A stretch of 23,794 nucleotides of DNA from CAZOWL01 sp964583605 (GCA_964583605.1 CAZOWL010000071.1:1-23794), one strand, 5' to 3'; shown: positions 1-8,694, counted from the stretch's first letter. Made by a program: numbers and translations. Notes: generated by a model not told the origin, from the letters alone.

Positions 1-35
1 CCAGGCGGGACTCCCACCCGCTAGAACACGCGGCC

Positions 36-454
36 TTGCCAGGCCGCACTGTCCCGGTTTATCCGAAAAAAGTCGTGGCCAAAGACCTTGCAGGCGTTTT
101 CGTCGTTGGCTACTCCAATGGCGGGCACCTCGTCTTTCGTCTTGCCCTGGAAGCTCCGTCTGACTTCGCTGCCCTCGCGGCTATCGGGGCTCACCTCCCT
201 GTCCCCGACGAGCGCGACTGTGCCGCCTCCAAACAACCGATCGCGATCCCAAAGACGGGGCTTGGGTGGAGACCCGGCGATGGGCTGCTGCCGGCCGCGC
301 GAAGGTGGTCATGATGGTGGTTCATGGCGGTGGGCATACCTTGCCTCACCCAACGGCACCCTTTCCGACCGATCTAGTAGGTACGATCAGCCGCGACATT
401 GACGGAGCAAGGATCATATGGAGCTTCTTTGCGCGGCACCTCCAAAACGGCTGA
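36..454 (+). pseudogene. Remnant of PHB depolymerase/LpqC-type esterase
   Basis: The frame from 36 encodes a nucleophile-elbow region, VFVVGYSNGGHLVFRLALEA, with the GxSxG motif GYSNG. It continues to a Cys-containing LPVPDERDC stretch typical of secreted PHB-depolymerase-like alpha/beta hydrolases. The C-terminus lies in another frame (stop at 454): a VVHGGGHTLPHP block carrying the catalytic His, then TISRDIDGARIIWSFFARHL, the usual family ending. The region normally between them (HGTxDP acid loop and following helices, roughly 80-100 residues) is missing, and the frame changes near 270-300. The N-terminus and signal peptide are also absent or lie before the window. I infer a dead gene. The family identity of both ends is fairly secure; the substrate is not. 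Confidence 0.65.
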
Positions 455-542
455 GCTGATCGGGTGGGGGTGTCTCCAGCTCGGGCGTTATACCGCTTTC
501 ATTTGATATCTTCTCTCGTGCATCTAGCGCAACCTTCTGAAG

Positions 543-696
543 ATGAATACCCTTGGCGGCACCAACGACTACACACTTGACGCTGAGGAGCGTGCTGAAC
601 TGCGGGCCGCCCATCGCCAAACGCGCGACAAACGCGCGACAAGCGCGCGGCCGACCGCATCAACGCGGTCCTGCCGCTGCACATGAGCTGTGCCTG
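543..696 (+). pseudogene. N-terminal remnant of IS630-type transposase
   Basis: From the ATG at 543 the product reads MNTLGGTNDYTLDAEERAELRAAHRQTRDKR, matching the N-terminal helix of IS630-family transposases. A perfect 11-bp tandem duplication (619-629 and 630-640, unit aaacgcgcgac) then shifts the frame. After removing one unit the protein continues as AADRINAVLPL, the expected next segment, before a stop at 694-696. The helix-turn-helix and DDE catalytic domain are absent, so this is a dead fragment. The IS ends could not be found. Confidence 0.55.
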
Positions 697-730
697 ACGT
701 TGGACTGTCGGCAAAGGGTTTCCATCAATC

Positions 731-744
731 CACTCTATGGAGTG
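731..744 (+). promoter_or_regulatory. Small hairpin covering the hicB ribosome-binding site
   Basis: CACTC (731-735) and GAGTG (740-744) form a 5-bp stem with a TATG loop. The GGAG at 739-742 is the best Shine-Dalgarno for the hicB ATG at 751 and lies partly in this stem. HicB-type antitoxins bind palindromic operators near their own promoter, so this may be an operator or a translational control element. The arms are short and chance is possible. Confidence 0.25.
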
Positions 745-750
745 CCACAG

Positions 751-961
751 ATGAAACATGAATTCACATTGGAGTTCTGGGAGGACGACGGATGGTATGT
801 CGGCAAGCTGCGAGAAGTACCAGGGGGTGTTCAGCCAAGGCGAAACTCTTACTGAGCTGGAAGAGAATATTGCTGATGCATATCGGATGATCTCCGAGGA
901 GACCCCGAGCAGCGATCACCCGCCAGCACAAACAAAAGGCATCGTCCTGGAAGTCGCGTGA
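751..961 (+). pseudogene. hicB: HicB-type antitoxin, broken by a +1 frameshift
   Basis: HicB proteins neutralise HicA RNA-cleaving toxins and repress their own operon. The ATG at 751 (GGAG at 739-742) opens MKHEFTLEFWEDDGWYVGKL, a typical HicB partial RNase-H fold start. After REVPG the frame is lost in a run of five G (823-827). Reading it with four G gives VPGVFSQGETLTELEENI and then ADAYRMISEE, the normal HicB continuation, ending at the TGA 959-961. The second half is open in the shifted frame. The downstream hicA start overlaps this stop, as in functional hicBA operons. Because the lesion is one base in a homopolymer, a sequencing error is a real alternative to a true mutation. Confidence 0.7.
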
Positions 962-1143
962 AACGCGGCCAGTTCATTCGCGAGATCGTTACCGCTGGGT
1001 GCTATGTGAAACGACGTGGAGGCAGACACGACGTATACGCAAATCCCCAAACGGGAAAGCAAGCTCCAGTTCCGCGCCATGCGGAAATCAAAGAGACCCT
1101 ATGCAGGCTCATCCGTCAGCATTCGGGGATAACCGGACAATAA
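958..1143 (+). CDS. hicA: HicA-type mRNA interferase toxin
   Basis: A 61-residue protein of the HicA family, small double-stranded-RNA-binding-fold toxins that cleave mRNA during translation. It shows the expected order: MKRGQFIREI helix, AGCYVKRRGGRHDVY strand region with the catalytic His at residue 24, NPQTGKQAPVPRHAEIKETL, and a final helix. The start is GTG at 958, overlapping the hicB stop (TGA 959-961), which implies translational coupling. The length and catalytic His look normal, so the toxin appears intact while its antitoxin is frameshifted. It lies among decayed genes. Confidence 0.8.
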   Translation: MKRGQFIREIVTAGCYVKRRGGRHDVYANPQTGKQAPVPRHAEIKETLCRLIRQHSGITGQ

Positions 1144-1263
1144 GAGAGTCCAATAAGCGGCGCGGGTGCGACCCGAAAAGCGCGGCCGAACCTGTACCGA
1201 ATTTAAGCGCATTTCACGAGGTTTTTTGGCGCGCCAGCTGCCTGGTGCCACGCGCGGGTCGGC

Positions 1264-1400
1264 TTATCCTGGACGGTAGCTGGGAACATCCGTGCCTCCA
1301 CAGACGAGAACACCGGTTCGCCGGCTCATCCCCAACACGCGTGCGATGTAGGCCACGCCCCCGGAGCCGGCCCATCTAAGCCGGTCCATCTCAGTCCACC
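1264..1400 (-). pseudogene. Possible ISAzo13-like transposase fragment
   Basis: On the minus strand, MDRLRWAGSGGVAYIARVLG followed by MSRRT resembles the N-terminal helix-turn-helix of ISAzo13-type transposases (pattern GGxxYIARVLGxSRxT). The similarity ends after about 25 residues and the frame stops soon after. No catalytic part follows. The match is from memory of the family and short, so this is a tentative call. Confidence 0.3.
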
Positions 1401-1423
1401 GCGCTGACCCAATGCCACAGCAT

Positions 1424-1739
1424 TTACGTGCTGTCTCCTCCCGAGCCCCTGAGATAAGCATGCCCGATCGGTCTCAAATCGGCGTTTAGGTCATAGACCA
1501 GCGGAATACCAGTTGGGATTTCGAGCTGCTCGATCTCCTCATCGCTGATTCCATCGAGCAGCTTGGCTAGGGCGCGCAGACTGTTCCCGTGGGCGACCAC
1601 GAGAAGTCGGCCTCCTGAGCGGATCTCAGGTGCCAGCACATGCTGCCAGCACTCGTCGACGCGTTTGACCGTGTCGGCGAGGGACTCGGTATATAGACGG
1701 AGCTTCAGGAGTCGAGAGGCATCCAGCGTGCCTCGGCAC
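1424..1739 (-). pseudogene. gpmA: C-terminal remnant of phosphoglycerate mutase
   Basis: The family interconverts 3- and 2-phosphoglycerate. The minus-strand frame encodes LYTESLADTVKRVDECWQHV, then RLLVVAHGNSLRALAKLLDG with the second catalytic His of the family (AHGNS), then ISDEEIEQLEIPTGIPLVYD and LRPIGHAYLRG. This is the C-terminal third of GpmA. The N-terminal RHGxSxWN phosphohistidine motif is absent. Upstream the frame stays open to about 1890, with SPLQRC vaguely like a histidine-phosphatase core, but no coherent N-terminus follows in any frame. I infer a truncated non-functional copy. Confidence 0.65.
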
Positions 1740-2331
1740 GATGCCAGTGCGAAACACCGTTGCAGCGGCGATCGTGCGACCCCCAGATCCGTCCCGCGGG
1801 TGCCCCAGCGCCTTCGCCGCGCGTTCCCCGGGCAAGACCTCCTGGTCCGCGCAGAGCCTCGTCGCGGTCGCCGCGATTCGCGTGCGAGTCACCGCGGTCG
1901 ACTGGCATCCCTCGGTCCGAGCCACTGGTAGCAGCCAATGAGCTGATTCGCTTTCGCCGCAGCAATGGGGCATATCCCCCACCGTCGGGCCAATTGCCCC
2001 CTCAGCTCAGCGGATCACACCTCGTGCGCGCCGCTGAAGGCTCGCGCTGGTTACTGTGAGCCATGAGCCAGTCGCCCGCAGGCGGGGGCGGGGAATGAGG
2101 CCCAAGCAGCGCGCTGGCGCGGTCTCTTGCCACCCGCCGCGGATCCACCCCAGCCTCGATCCCGCGGTCCGCGGGGGGATCTGGGTGGCGTCGAACGGTC
2201 GAGCTGGAGGATGGCATGAGCGTTGCCGCACTCAGGGTTGCGCACCGCCGTGGTGGTCGGGACAGGCCACCCATTAAACGCCGCAGAGACAAGGCAAGCC
2301 CAAAGAATCCACTCCTAAGAGGAGATAAGCG
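1740..2331. other. Stretch without a recognisable gene
   Basis: Several overlapping open frames exist on both strands, as expected at this GC content, but none gives a recognisable protein. The 1740-1900 part may be a scrambled continuation of the phosphoglycerate mutase remnant on the minus strand. A GC-rich imperfect palindrome (CCCGCGG-T-CCGCGGG core near 2161) lies before the encapsulin operon. The last 60 bases should contain the operon promoter, but I see no convincing -35/-10 pair. Confidence 0.4.
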
Positions 2332-2745
2332 ATGGCCGAGGCGTCGACCTCCCTTCACGAAGACTCAGCCCAGCTCAGCGCGCTGACCTGCGACACCCAT
2401 CGCGCCCTCGTGTCCCTGCAGGAAGAGCTGGAGGCCGTCGACTGGTACCGCCAGCGCGCCGAGGCCTGCTCGGACGGCGAGCTGCGCGCGGTGCTCGCGC
2501 ACAACATGCGCGAGGAGATCGAGCATGCCGCGATGATCTTGGAATGGCTGCGACGGAGCGACCCGGACTTCGATCGGCATCTCAGCACCTATCTGTTTAC
2601 GAACGGGCCGATCACCGAGGTCGAGGAGGCCGCGACGGGTAAGGATGACACCGAGCAGGTCGGCGAGGCCGAGCAGGGGGGCCAGCCCGCAGCCAAGCCT
2701 CGCCTCGGCCTGACGCTCGGCAGCCTCAAGGGGGATCGGTCATGA
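2332..2745 (+). CDS. Encapsulated ferritin-like protein (EncFtn)
   Basis: Ferroxidase cargo of an iron-storage encapsulin: it oxidises Fe(II) inside the shell, where iron is mineralised. The 137-residue protein has the EncFtn two-helix body. Residues E31, E32, E34 and W38 (EELEAVDW) and E61, E62 and H65 (REEIEH) match the metal-site and neighbouring residues of the Rhodospirillum rubrum protein as I recall them. The segment TYLFTNGPITEVEEA ends the helical body, followed by an acidic flexible linker. The C-terminal LGLTLGSLKG (about residues 125-134) is an encapsulin-targeting peptide. ATG 2332 has an AGGAG box about 6-10 bases upstream. The stop overlaps the encapsulin start (ATGA, 2742-2745), so the two are co-translated. 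Confidence 0.93.
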   Translation: MAEASTSLHEDSAQLSALTCDTHRALVSLQEELEAVDWYRQRAEACSDGELRAVLAHNMREEIEHAAMILEWLRRSDPDFDRHLSTYLFTNGPITEVEEAATGKDDTEQVGEAEQGGQPAAKPRLGLTLGSLKGDRS

Positions 2746-3551
2746 GCTATCTGAATCGCGAGGCCGCAAGCTTCTCCGAAGACCTGTGGGAGCGCATCGA
2801 CGGCGCGGCCCTGAGTGCCGCGGGCGACCTCCTGACTACGCGGCGCTTTCTCGATCTCGAGGGGCCGTTTGGCCTGGGCCTCACGAGTCTCGAGATCGGG
2901 GCCGAATCCTACGTCAGCGAGGCCGACTGCCAGCTGGCCGGCACGGTCGGCAGCCGCTCGATCCCGGTGCCGATGCTGCAGCAGCCCTGCGCGCTCAGCA
3001 TCCGCCGTGTCGAGGGCCATCTGCGCCAAGGCCTGCCGCTCGATCTGCGTCCCGTCGAGGACGCCGCCGAGGCCGTCGCTCGCCGCGAGGAGCAGGTCAT
3101 CTACCACGGCATCCACGAGCTCGGTCTGGTCGGTCTGACGACTGCCGCAGGGCGGGCCGAGGTGAGCTGCGGCGACTGGTCGCAGGTCGAGCAGGCGTTG
3201 ACCGATGTGCTCGCAGCCGTCAACCGACTCGATGCCAACGGATTCAACGGACCCTACGCGCTGGCGCTCTCGCCGCGCCGCTTCAATCAGCTCTTCAGAC
3301 GCTACGAAGGCTCCGACATGCTACAGGTCGATCACCTGCGCCGGCTGTGCGAAGGCGGGCTGTTCAAGGCACCGATCGAGGGCGCCGTCTTGGTGGATCC
3401 GCGGGTCGGCGATCTCAAGATCGGACAGGATCTCCAGGTCGGCTACTCGAGCAACGACGGCACGCACTTCAAGCTATTCGTCTCGGAGAGCCTGGTCTTT
3501 CTGCTCGAGGAGCCGGAGGCCATTTGCACGCTGGCCGAGGCCGGGGACTGA
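2742..3551 (+). CDS. Family 1 encapsulin shell protein
   Basis: HK97-fold protein that self-assembles into an icosahedral protein shell in the cytoplasm and captures cargo by its C-terminal peptide. At 269 residues it has normal family 1 length. Recognisable blocks include the N-terminal cargo-docking helix (NREAASFSEDLWERID), PVPMLQQPCALSIR, the REEQVIYHGIHELGLVGL helix, FNGPYALALSPRRFNQLFR, EGAVLVDPRVGDLKIGQDLQ and the C-terminal HFKLFVSESLVFLLEEPEAI. It follows the cargo gene with a 4-base overlap. Together they form a self-contained iron-storage nanocompartment operon. No damage is seen. Confidence 0.95.
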   Translation: MSYLNREAASFSEDLWERIDGAALSAAGDLLTTRRFLDLEGPFGLGLTSLEIGAESYVSEADCQLAGTVGSRSIPVPMLQQPCALSIRRVEGHLRQGLPLDLRPVEDAAEAVARREEQVIYHGIHELGLVGLTTAAGRAEVSCGDWSQVEQALTDVLAAVNRLDANGFNGPYALALSPRRFNQLFRRYEGSDMLQVDHLRRLCEGGLFKAPIEGAVLVDPRVGDLKIGQDLQVGYSSNDGTHFKLFVSESLVFLLEEPEAICTLAEAGD

Positions 3552-3679
3552 GCGCGTCGCCCTCGCGGACGGTCGATCCGACTGCGCAAGCCAGGTCCAT
3601 GATCGACTGCACGGACCAATCCGACGCCGATCCACGCGTATGCCGCGTGCCCTGCGACCTGCCCTGAGCATCGCCAGCG

Positions 3680-4768
3680 ATGTCCGCCTCGAGCCGAACC
3701 GCCGTCGTCGCCATCTTGGTGGCCCTTGCGATGGTAGGGGTGGCCGTCCTCTGGCTGCTCCGCGATGCGGGTGATGGTAGGGAAAGGCGACGACCGCCAC
3801 CGCTTGTCGAGGTGACACCAGCCGAGCAGGCGCGCATCGAGGAGCGCCTCGCCGCAACCGGGACCTTGATCGCACCGGAGGCGGTCATGATCACTGCCGA
3901 GGCCGCGGGCCGGGTGACCGCGATCCGTTTCGAAGAAGGGGACCGAGTCGCAGAAGGCGACGTCATCGTCGAGCTCGAAGCGGTGCGGGCCGAGGCCGAG
4001 GTGGCACGGGCGGCGGCCCGGCTCGCCGAACAGGAGCGCGAGCTGGAGCGCCGCCGGGAGCTCTACGGGCAGGATTTCGTCTCCGAGGGCGAGCTCGATA
4101 CGGCGATCGCGGCCGTCGAGGACGCCGAGGCGGGGCTGAAGATCGCGCGGGATGCGCTCGCCGATCGCCTGCTGCGCGCCCCGTTCGATGGCGTCACCGG
4201 CCGGCGCCTGATCAGTCCCGGCGCCTTGGTCGAGCCGGGCACCGTCGTGACGCGGCTGGTCAGCGCCGACGGGATCGATCTGCTTGTCGATATCCCAGGC
4301 ACCGAGCTGGCCCGGGTGCACCTCGGTCAGCGCGTGCGGGCGACGACGCCCGCCTATCCCGAGCGCGTCTTCCAGGGGCAGATCCGCTTCATCGGCACCG
4401 AAGTCGACACCGCCACGCGCACGCTGCCCGTGGAGGCGCGGATCGATAACAGCAGCAGGCTCCTCAAGCCGGGGCTCTTCATGCAGGCTCAGCTCATCGT
4501 CGACCAGCGCCGGACCGTGCGTGTGCCGGAGGAGGCCCTGGTGGCCCAGGGACCTACCGAGCGCATCTACGTCGTCGACGATGAGGATCGGGCCGAGCGC
4601 CGCTCGGTGCAGACGGGCACACGCCGTGAGTGGCATCGATGGCGTGCGCCAGATCCGCTCGAGCTCTCGCGACGGTCGGTCGCGGGTCGAGGTGGAGTTT
4701 ACGCTCGAGCGCAACCTGGACCTGGCGGCGGCCGATGTCCGCGACAGGGTATCAACAATCCGCACTGA
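3680..4768 (+). pseudogene. RND efflux periplasmic adaptor, C-terminus lost
   Basis: Membrane-fusion proteins link an inner-membrane RND pump to an outer-membrane channel. The N-terminus has one membrane segment (about residues 8-29), then a lipoyl half-motif (AEAAGRVTAIRFEEGDRV), a Glu/Arg-rich alpha-hairpin (about 95-160), the second lipoyl half (LLRAPFDGVTGRRLISPGAL) and beta-barrel (LLVDIPGTELARVHLGQRV, ARIDNSSRLLKPGLFMQAQL). Homology runs to RRSVQTG near 4620. The remaining residues are out-of-frame pump sequence up to the stop at 4768. The C-terminal membrane-proximal domain (roughly 40-60 residues) is missing because the adaptor is joined directly to the pump gene by a deletion. The other domains look normal. 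Confidence 0.8.
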
Positions 4769-7541
4769 GCTCCCCGACGAGGCCGAGGCCCCGGAGATCG
4801 CCCAGCGGGCGCTGGAGGCCCAGGTCATCATGTGGCTGGTCCTGACCAGCGACACGCTGAATCGCCTGGCCCTGTCGGACTTCGCCGACCGGGTGCTGAT
4901 CGACCCGCTCTCGACCGTCCCCGGCGTGGCCACGGTCCTGTTCGGCGGGGAGCGGCGCTATGCGATGCGCATCCACCTGGAACTGGCGAAGCTCGCCGGT
5001 CGGGGTCTGACCGTCCTCGATGTCGAGCAGGCGTTGCGCGCCCAGAACCTGGAGCTGCCGGCCGGCCGCCTCGTTTCGGAGACGCGCGAGCTGACGCTGC
5101 GCACGATGACCGAGCTCAAGCGCCCCGAGGCCTTCCGCGACCTGATCTTGCTCGATCGCGAGGGCGCCGAGGTGAGGCTCGGCGATGTCGCGACCGTCGA
5201 GTACGGCCCCGAGACCTACCGCACCGCCGCGCGCTTCGACGGCGAGGAGGCCATCGGGCTCGGGATCATTCGGCAACCGGGCTCGAACCTGGTCGCCGTC
5301 TCGCATGGTGCACGGGCGCGGATCGCCGCACTCGAGGCACGGATCCCCGAGGATGTGCGCCTGACAATCGCCTATGACGCAGCCGTCTTCGTCGAGTCCT
5401 CGATCCGCCAGATCCTGCTGACACTGGCCCTGACGATTGGTCTGGTCGTCGCCGTCGTGTTCCTCTCGCTCGGCTCCTGGCGGGCGACCCTGGTGCCGGC
5501 CGCGACCATCCCTGCATCCGTCGTCGGCGCCTTCATCCTGCTTCATGCGTTCGGCTTCTCGGTCAATGTCCTGACGCTGCTGGCGCTGATCCTCGCGATC
5601 GGGCTGCTCGTCGACGATGCCATCGTCGTCGGCGAGAACGTCTTTCGCTGGTCCGAGCAGGGCCGGCCGCGGCTGCTGGCCGCCGACGGCGGTGCGGGCG
5701 AGGTCGTCTTCGCGGTCCTGGCTACGACCGCGGTGCTGCTCGCCGTCATCGCGCCCTTAGGCCTGCTGACCGGTGATGCGGGACGGCTGTTTGGCGAGCT
5801 CGCGGCGGCCCTCGGCGGCGCCCTCGCGCTCTCGAGCCTGGTGGCGCTGACCCTGGGCGTGACGATCGCCTCGAAGCTGATCGACGCGCAACGGATCCGC
5901 GACGCCTGGCTCTACCGGCGCGTCTCGGCAGGCTTCGATGCCGCCGGGCGCGGCTACCTCGCCTTGCTGCGGATCGTGCTGCGAGGCCGCTGGCTCGTCC
6001 TCGGGCTTGCCGTTCTGCTGGCCGTCGGGGCCTGGCTCCTTTACCGCGAGCTGCCGCGGGAGCTCTCCCCCCGCGAGGACCGAGGCACCGTCTTCATCCC
6101 GGTCGCGGCCCCAGAGGGGGCCACGCTCGACTACGTGGTCGATGTGCTCAAGCAGATCGAGGCCATATTGATGCCGCTCACCGCAGCAGATGGCCCGGCG
6201 CAGCACGTGATCTCGCTAGTGGCCCCGCGTAGCGCCGGGCAGGGGCCGGTCGATTCGGGGATCGTCGTGCTGCGGCTCAAGGATTGGGGCGAGCGCAAGC
6301 AGAGCCAGTTCGACGTGACCGAGTCCATCCTGCCCCGCCTCGCGACGATCCGTGGCGCGCAGGCCTTTGCCGTGAACCCGCCGAGCCTGACCGGCTCCGG
6401 ATTCGAGCAGCCGCTGCAGATGGCGATCATCGGCGAGGACCTCGAGCGGACCCACGGCTGGGCAGAGCAGGTCCTGGCCGAGGCCAGGAAGCTCTCCGGG
6501 GTCGCGCAGGCGCGGCTCGACTATCAGCCCACGAGCCCCCAGCTGCAGATCGCGGTCGACCGGGATCGCGCCGCCGCGCTCGGCGTATCGATCGCCGATA
6601 TCGGGCGGACGCTGCAGATCCTGATGGGGGGCGAAGACATCACCGACTTCTCGATCGATGCCGAGACCTACGAGGTCATGGTGCGCGCACAGACGGCGGA
6701 TCGGGCCGTGCCGGAGGATCTGGCGGACGTCTATGTACGCGCCGAGAACGGCGAGCTCGTCTCGCTGGCTGGCCTGATCGGCACGCAGCTCATCGGGCGC
6801 GCCGCGGAGCTGATCCGCGTCGATCGGTTGCCGGCGGTCACCATCAAGGGCTCACTGGCCGGCGGGGCGGCCCTCGGCGATGTGCTCGATCGGCTCGAGG
6901 CGAAGGCGCGCGCGATGCTGCCGCCGGAGGCCCAGATCCGCTTCCTGCAGGTCAGTGAGGACTACCAGCGCTCGAGTCGCGCCTTCCTGCTAGCCTTTGC
7001 GCTGGCCTTGGTGATCGTCTACCTGGTGCTGGCGGCCCAGTTCGAGAGCTTCGTCCAGCCGGTGGTGCTGCTCGCCGGCGTGCCGCTCGCCCTGCTCGGC
7101 GCCCTCACGGCCCTCTGGGTCGGTGGGGGCTCGATCAACATCTACAGCCAGATCGGCTTCCTGCTCGCGGTCGGGCTGATGGCCAAGAACGCCATCCTGC
7201 TGGTGGAGCGGATCAACCAGCTGCGCGATCGTGGCGACGAGTTGCGTGAGGCAGTCGAAGACGCCGCACGGGTGCGCTTCCGCCCGATCCTGATGACCTC
7301 GATCGCGACCTTTTTCGGCGCCGTCCCGCTGGCGCTGGCATTCGGCCCGGGCGCCGAGACGCGGCGCATCCTGGGCCAGGTCATCCTCGGCGGGATCTTC
7401 TCGGCGACGCTACTCACCCTCTTCCTGGTACCGGTGCTCTATCTGCTGCTCGCAAGGCGCAGCCGGCCGCGCGGCGCGCTGGCGCGGGAGCTCGAGCAGC
7501 AACGCGATGAGCTAGCTCGATCCGAAACGGCTGCGGGCTGA
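4626..7541 (+). pseudogene. RND (HAE1-type) efflux pump, N-terminus lost
   Basis: Proton-driven inner-membrane drug/solute exporter. Homology begins abruptly at AVSGIDGVRQIRSSSRDGRS (about 4623), which in intact pumps lies about 80-90 residues in, so transmembrane helix 1 and the start of the porter domain are gone. The rest is intact: two halves with large periplasmic loops, the helix-4 acidic pair (LLVDDAIVVGEN, residues 330-331 counting from GTG 4626), the helix-10 lysine (LMAKNAILLVE, residue 854) and a C-terminal FLVPVLYLLLARR segment. It reads in a different frame from the adaptor. A GTG at 4626 or an ATG at 4581 could start it, but it lacks the first membrane helix. No outer-membrane channel gene follows. 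Confidence 0.85.
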
Positions 7542-7794
7542 AGGCCGTCCGTTTTCGTCGGTGCGCTAGCCACCCGGGCCAGGGCGGCCTGGTGGATCTG
7601 CCCAGCAATCGCGTGAAATGGACCAGCGCTGAGCACGGCCGTGGCAAGAACGCGCGGCAAGCGGGCCCAGGCGACGGCGTTGGGGAGCGGTGGCACTGGT
7701 GGCACGCATGCTGCGTCGCAGTGAGTGCCGACGCGTAAAGGCGCTCGGCATTCAATAATCACTACCCTTTCCAACAGAACGGAGGAACCAAAAG
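7542..7794. other. Intergenic leader of the first DUF4168-like gene
   Basis: No gene recognised. The last 25 bases carry CCAACAGAACGGAGGA (7771-7786), which is repeated almost exactly before the second DUF4168-like gene and contains its ribosome-binding site. A short imperfect inverted repeat lies near 7570-7594 just after the pump stop, without a T tract. Confidence 0.4.
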
Positions 7795-8259
7795 ATGCGA
7801 GCCCTGAACTTCGCTCGATTGTTCGTCCTATCCAGTGCCCTGTCCCTGCCGGGATTGGTCCTTGCTCAGTTCCCTTACTCTGCCTGGACGTGCGAGACCC
7901 GCGGCGACGATCATTGGTGTAGTCCGGCCATGATCCCGGGGGAGGACCAGCGCATCACCTGGGACGAGACACCGTCGACCCCGGACCTGACTGCGATGCC
8001 GCAGCCGGTCGGCGAGGACATGGTCACTCGCTTCGAGAGCGCCTTCTCGAAGATCGAAAAGATCTCGCAGAACTTCACTGATTCCTTGCCTGAGGACGCC
8101 AACGCCGACGATACCAAGGCGTTGCGAGAGGAGGCGCATGGCAAGGCGCTCCAGGCGATGGAAAGCGCTAACATCTCGTTGTCCGACTACAACCAGGTCG
8201 CGGCGTACTTGGGCCGTAGCTTCGACCTGCGTATGCGGGTCATCCCATCGGTCCACTAG
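7795..8259 (+). CDS. Exported DUF4168-like protein, copy 1
   Basis: A 154-residue exported protein of unknown function. It has a Sec signal peptide (residues 1-24, ending PGLVLA) and a mature start QFPYSAWTC. Two Cys at mature positions 9 and 18 could form a disulfide. After an acidic Pro-rich linker, a helical C-terminal half (about residues 75-150) resembles DUF4168: FSKIEKISQNFTDSLP, ALREEAHGKALQAME, SANISLSDYNQVAAYLG and a final RMRVIPS. The ATG at 7795 has GGAGG at 7781-7785. It has a close paralogue at 11836, with an identical AQFPYSAWTC segment and the same SANISLSDYN block. A strong terminator follows at 8293. Periplasmic location is inferred from the signal peptide. Confidence 0.85.
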   Translation: MRALNFARLFVLSSALSLPGLVLAQFPYSAWTCETRGDDHWCSPAMIPGEDQRITWDETPSTPDLTAMPQPVGEDMVTRFESAFSKIEKISQNFTDSLPEDANADDTKALREEAHGKALQAMESANISLSDYNQVAAYLGRSFDLRMRVIPSVH

Positions 8260-8292
8260 CAGTCACGACGGACTCCTAGCCTGAGACCCGTT

Positions 8293-8336
8293 GGCCCTGC
8301 GCGGTTGGCCTTCCGCGGCCACCGCGCAGGGCCTTT
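8293..8336 (+). terminator. Rho-independent-type terminator
   Basis: A perfect 13-bp stem, GGCCCTGCGCGGT (8293-8305) pairing with ACCGCGCAGGGCC (8321-8333). The loop contains a second GGCC/GGCC mini-stem, and a short TTT tail follows. It lies 34 bases after the DUF4168-like stop and so probably ends that transcript and insulates the dodecin gene. The T tract is short, so efficiency is uncertain. Confidence 0.75.
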
Positions 8337-8493
8337 ACTCTCGTCAGCATGCCAGCCAGAGAGCTCATTGGCCGCTGGCGGGAGACCAGGTCGATTGATC
8401 CCTGCGCCAATCGATTCCGTCAATCATCGATTAAGTAGGAACCTTCGAGCACAACTAACCGAATCATCTAGCCTGCAGACCGAGGAGAGACCC

Positions 8494-8694
8494 ATGTCCG
8501 TAGCCAAGATCATCGAGATCAGCGCCGAATCGCCGGACAGCTTTGACGCGGCTGTCCGCGAAGGCATCGAGACGGCTCAGCGAAGCGTGCGCAACATCCA
8601 GGGGGCCTGGATCAAGGAGCACAAGGTCGTCATCGATAACGGCAAGGTGAGCGCCTATCGCGTCGACATGAAGGTGACCTTCGTGCTCGATTGA
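8494..8694 (+). CDS. Dodecin family flavin-binding protein
   Basis: Dodecins are small dodecameric proteins that store and protect flavins in the cytoplasm. The 66-residue product has the beta-alpha-beta-beta pattern: MSVAKIIEISAESPDSFDAA, a helix, VRNIQGAWIKEHKVVIDNGK and a last strand VDMKVTFVLD. W39 lies where the flavin-stacking Trp of the family sits. The ATG at 8494 follows GAGGAGAGACCC, a good ribosome-binding site. A longer in-frame opening upstream (from 8305) runs through the terminator hairpin and is not credible. The next gene starts 23 bases downstream, so co-transcription is possible. Confidence 0.92.
   Translation: MSVAKIIEISAESPDSFDAAVREGIETAQRSVRNIQGAWIKEHKVVIDNGKVSAYRVDMKVTFVLD

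Noticed and set aside
2147..2190. GC-rich imperfect palindrome before the encapsulin operon, considered as an operator or riboswitch
   Set aside because: No match to a known regulator site; the arms need three unpaired G and such structures are common at this GC content.
4623..4768. The C-terminal tail of the RND adaptor frame as a real domain
   Set aside because: The same bases encode conserved pump sequence in another frame, so the tail is out-of-frame readthrough past a deletion junction.
3443..4933. A 496-codon open frame on the minus strand opposite the encapsulin end and RND adaptor
   Set aside because: Overlaps two genes with strong homology on the plus strand; the composition is that of an antisense shadow.
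8305..8493. N-terminal extension of the dodecin gene from 8305
   Set aside because: It reads through the terminator hairpin, and the ATG at 8494 has a good ribosome-binding site and the normal dodecin length.
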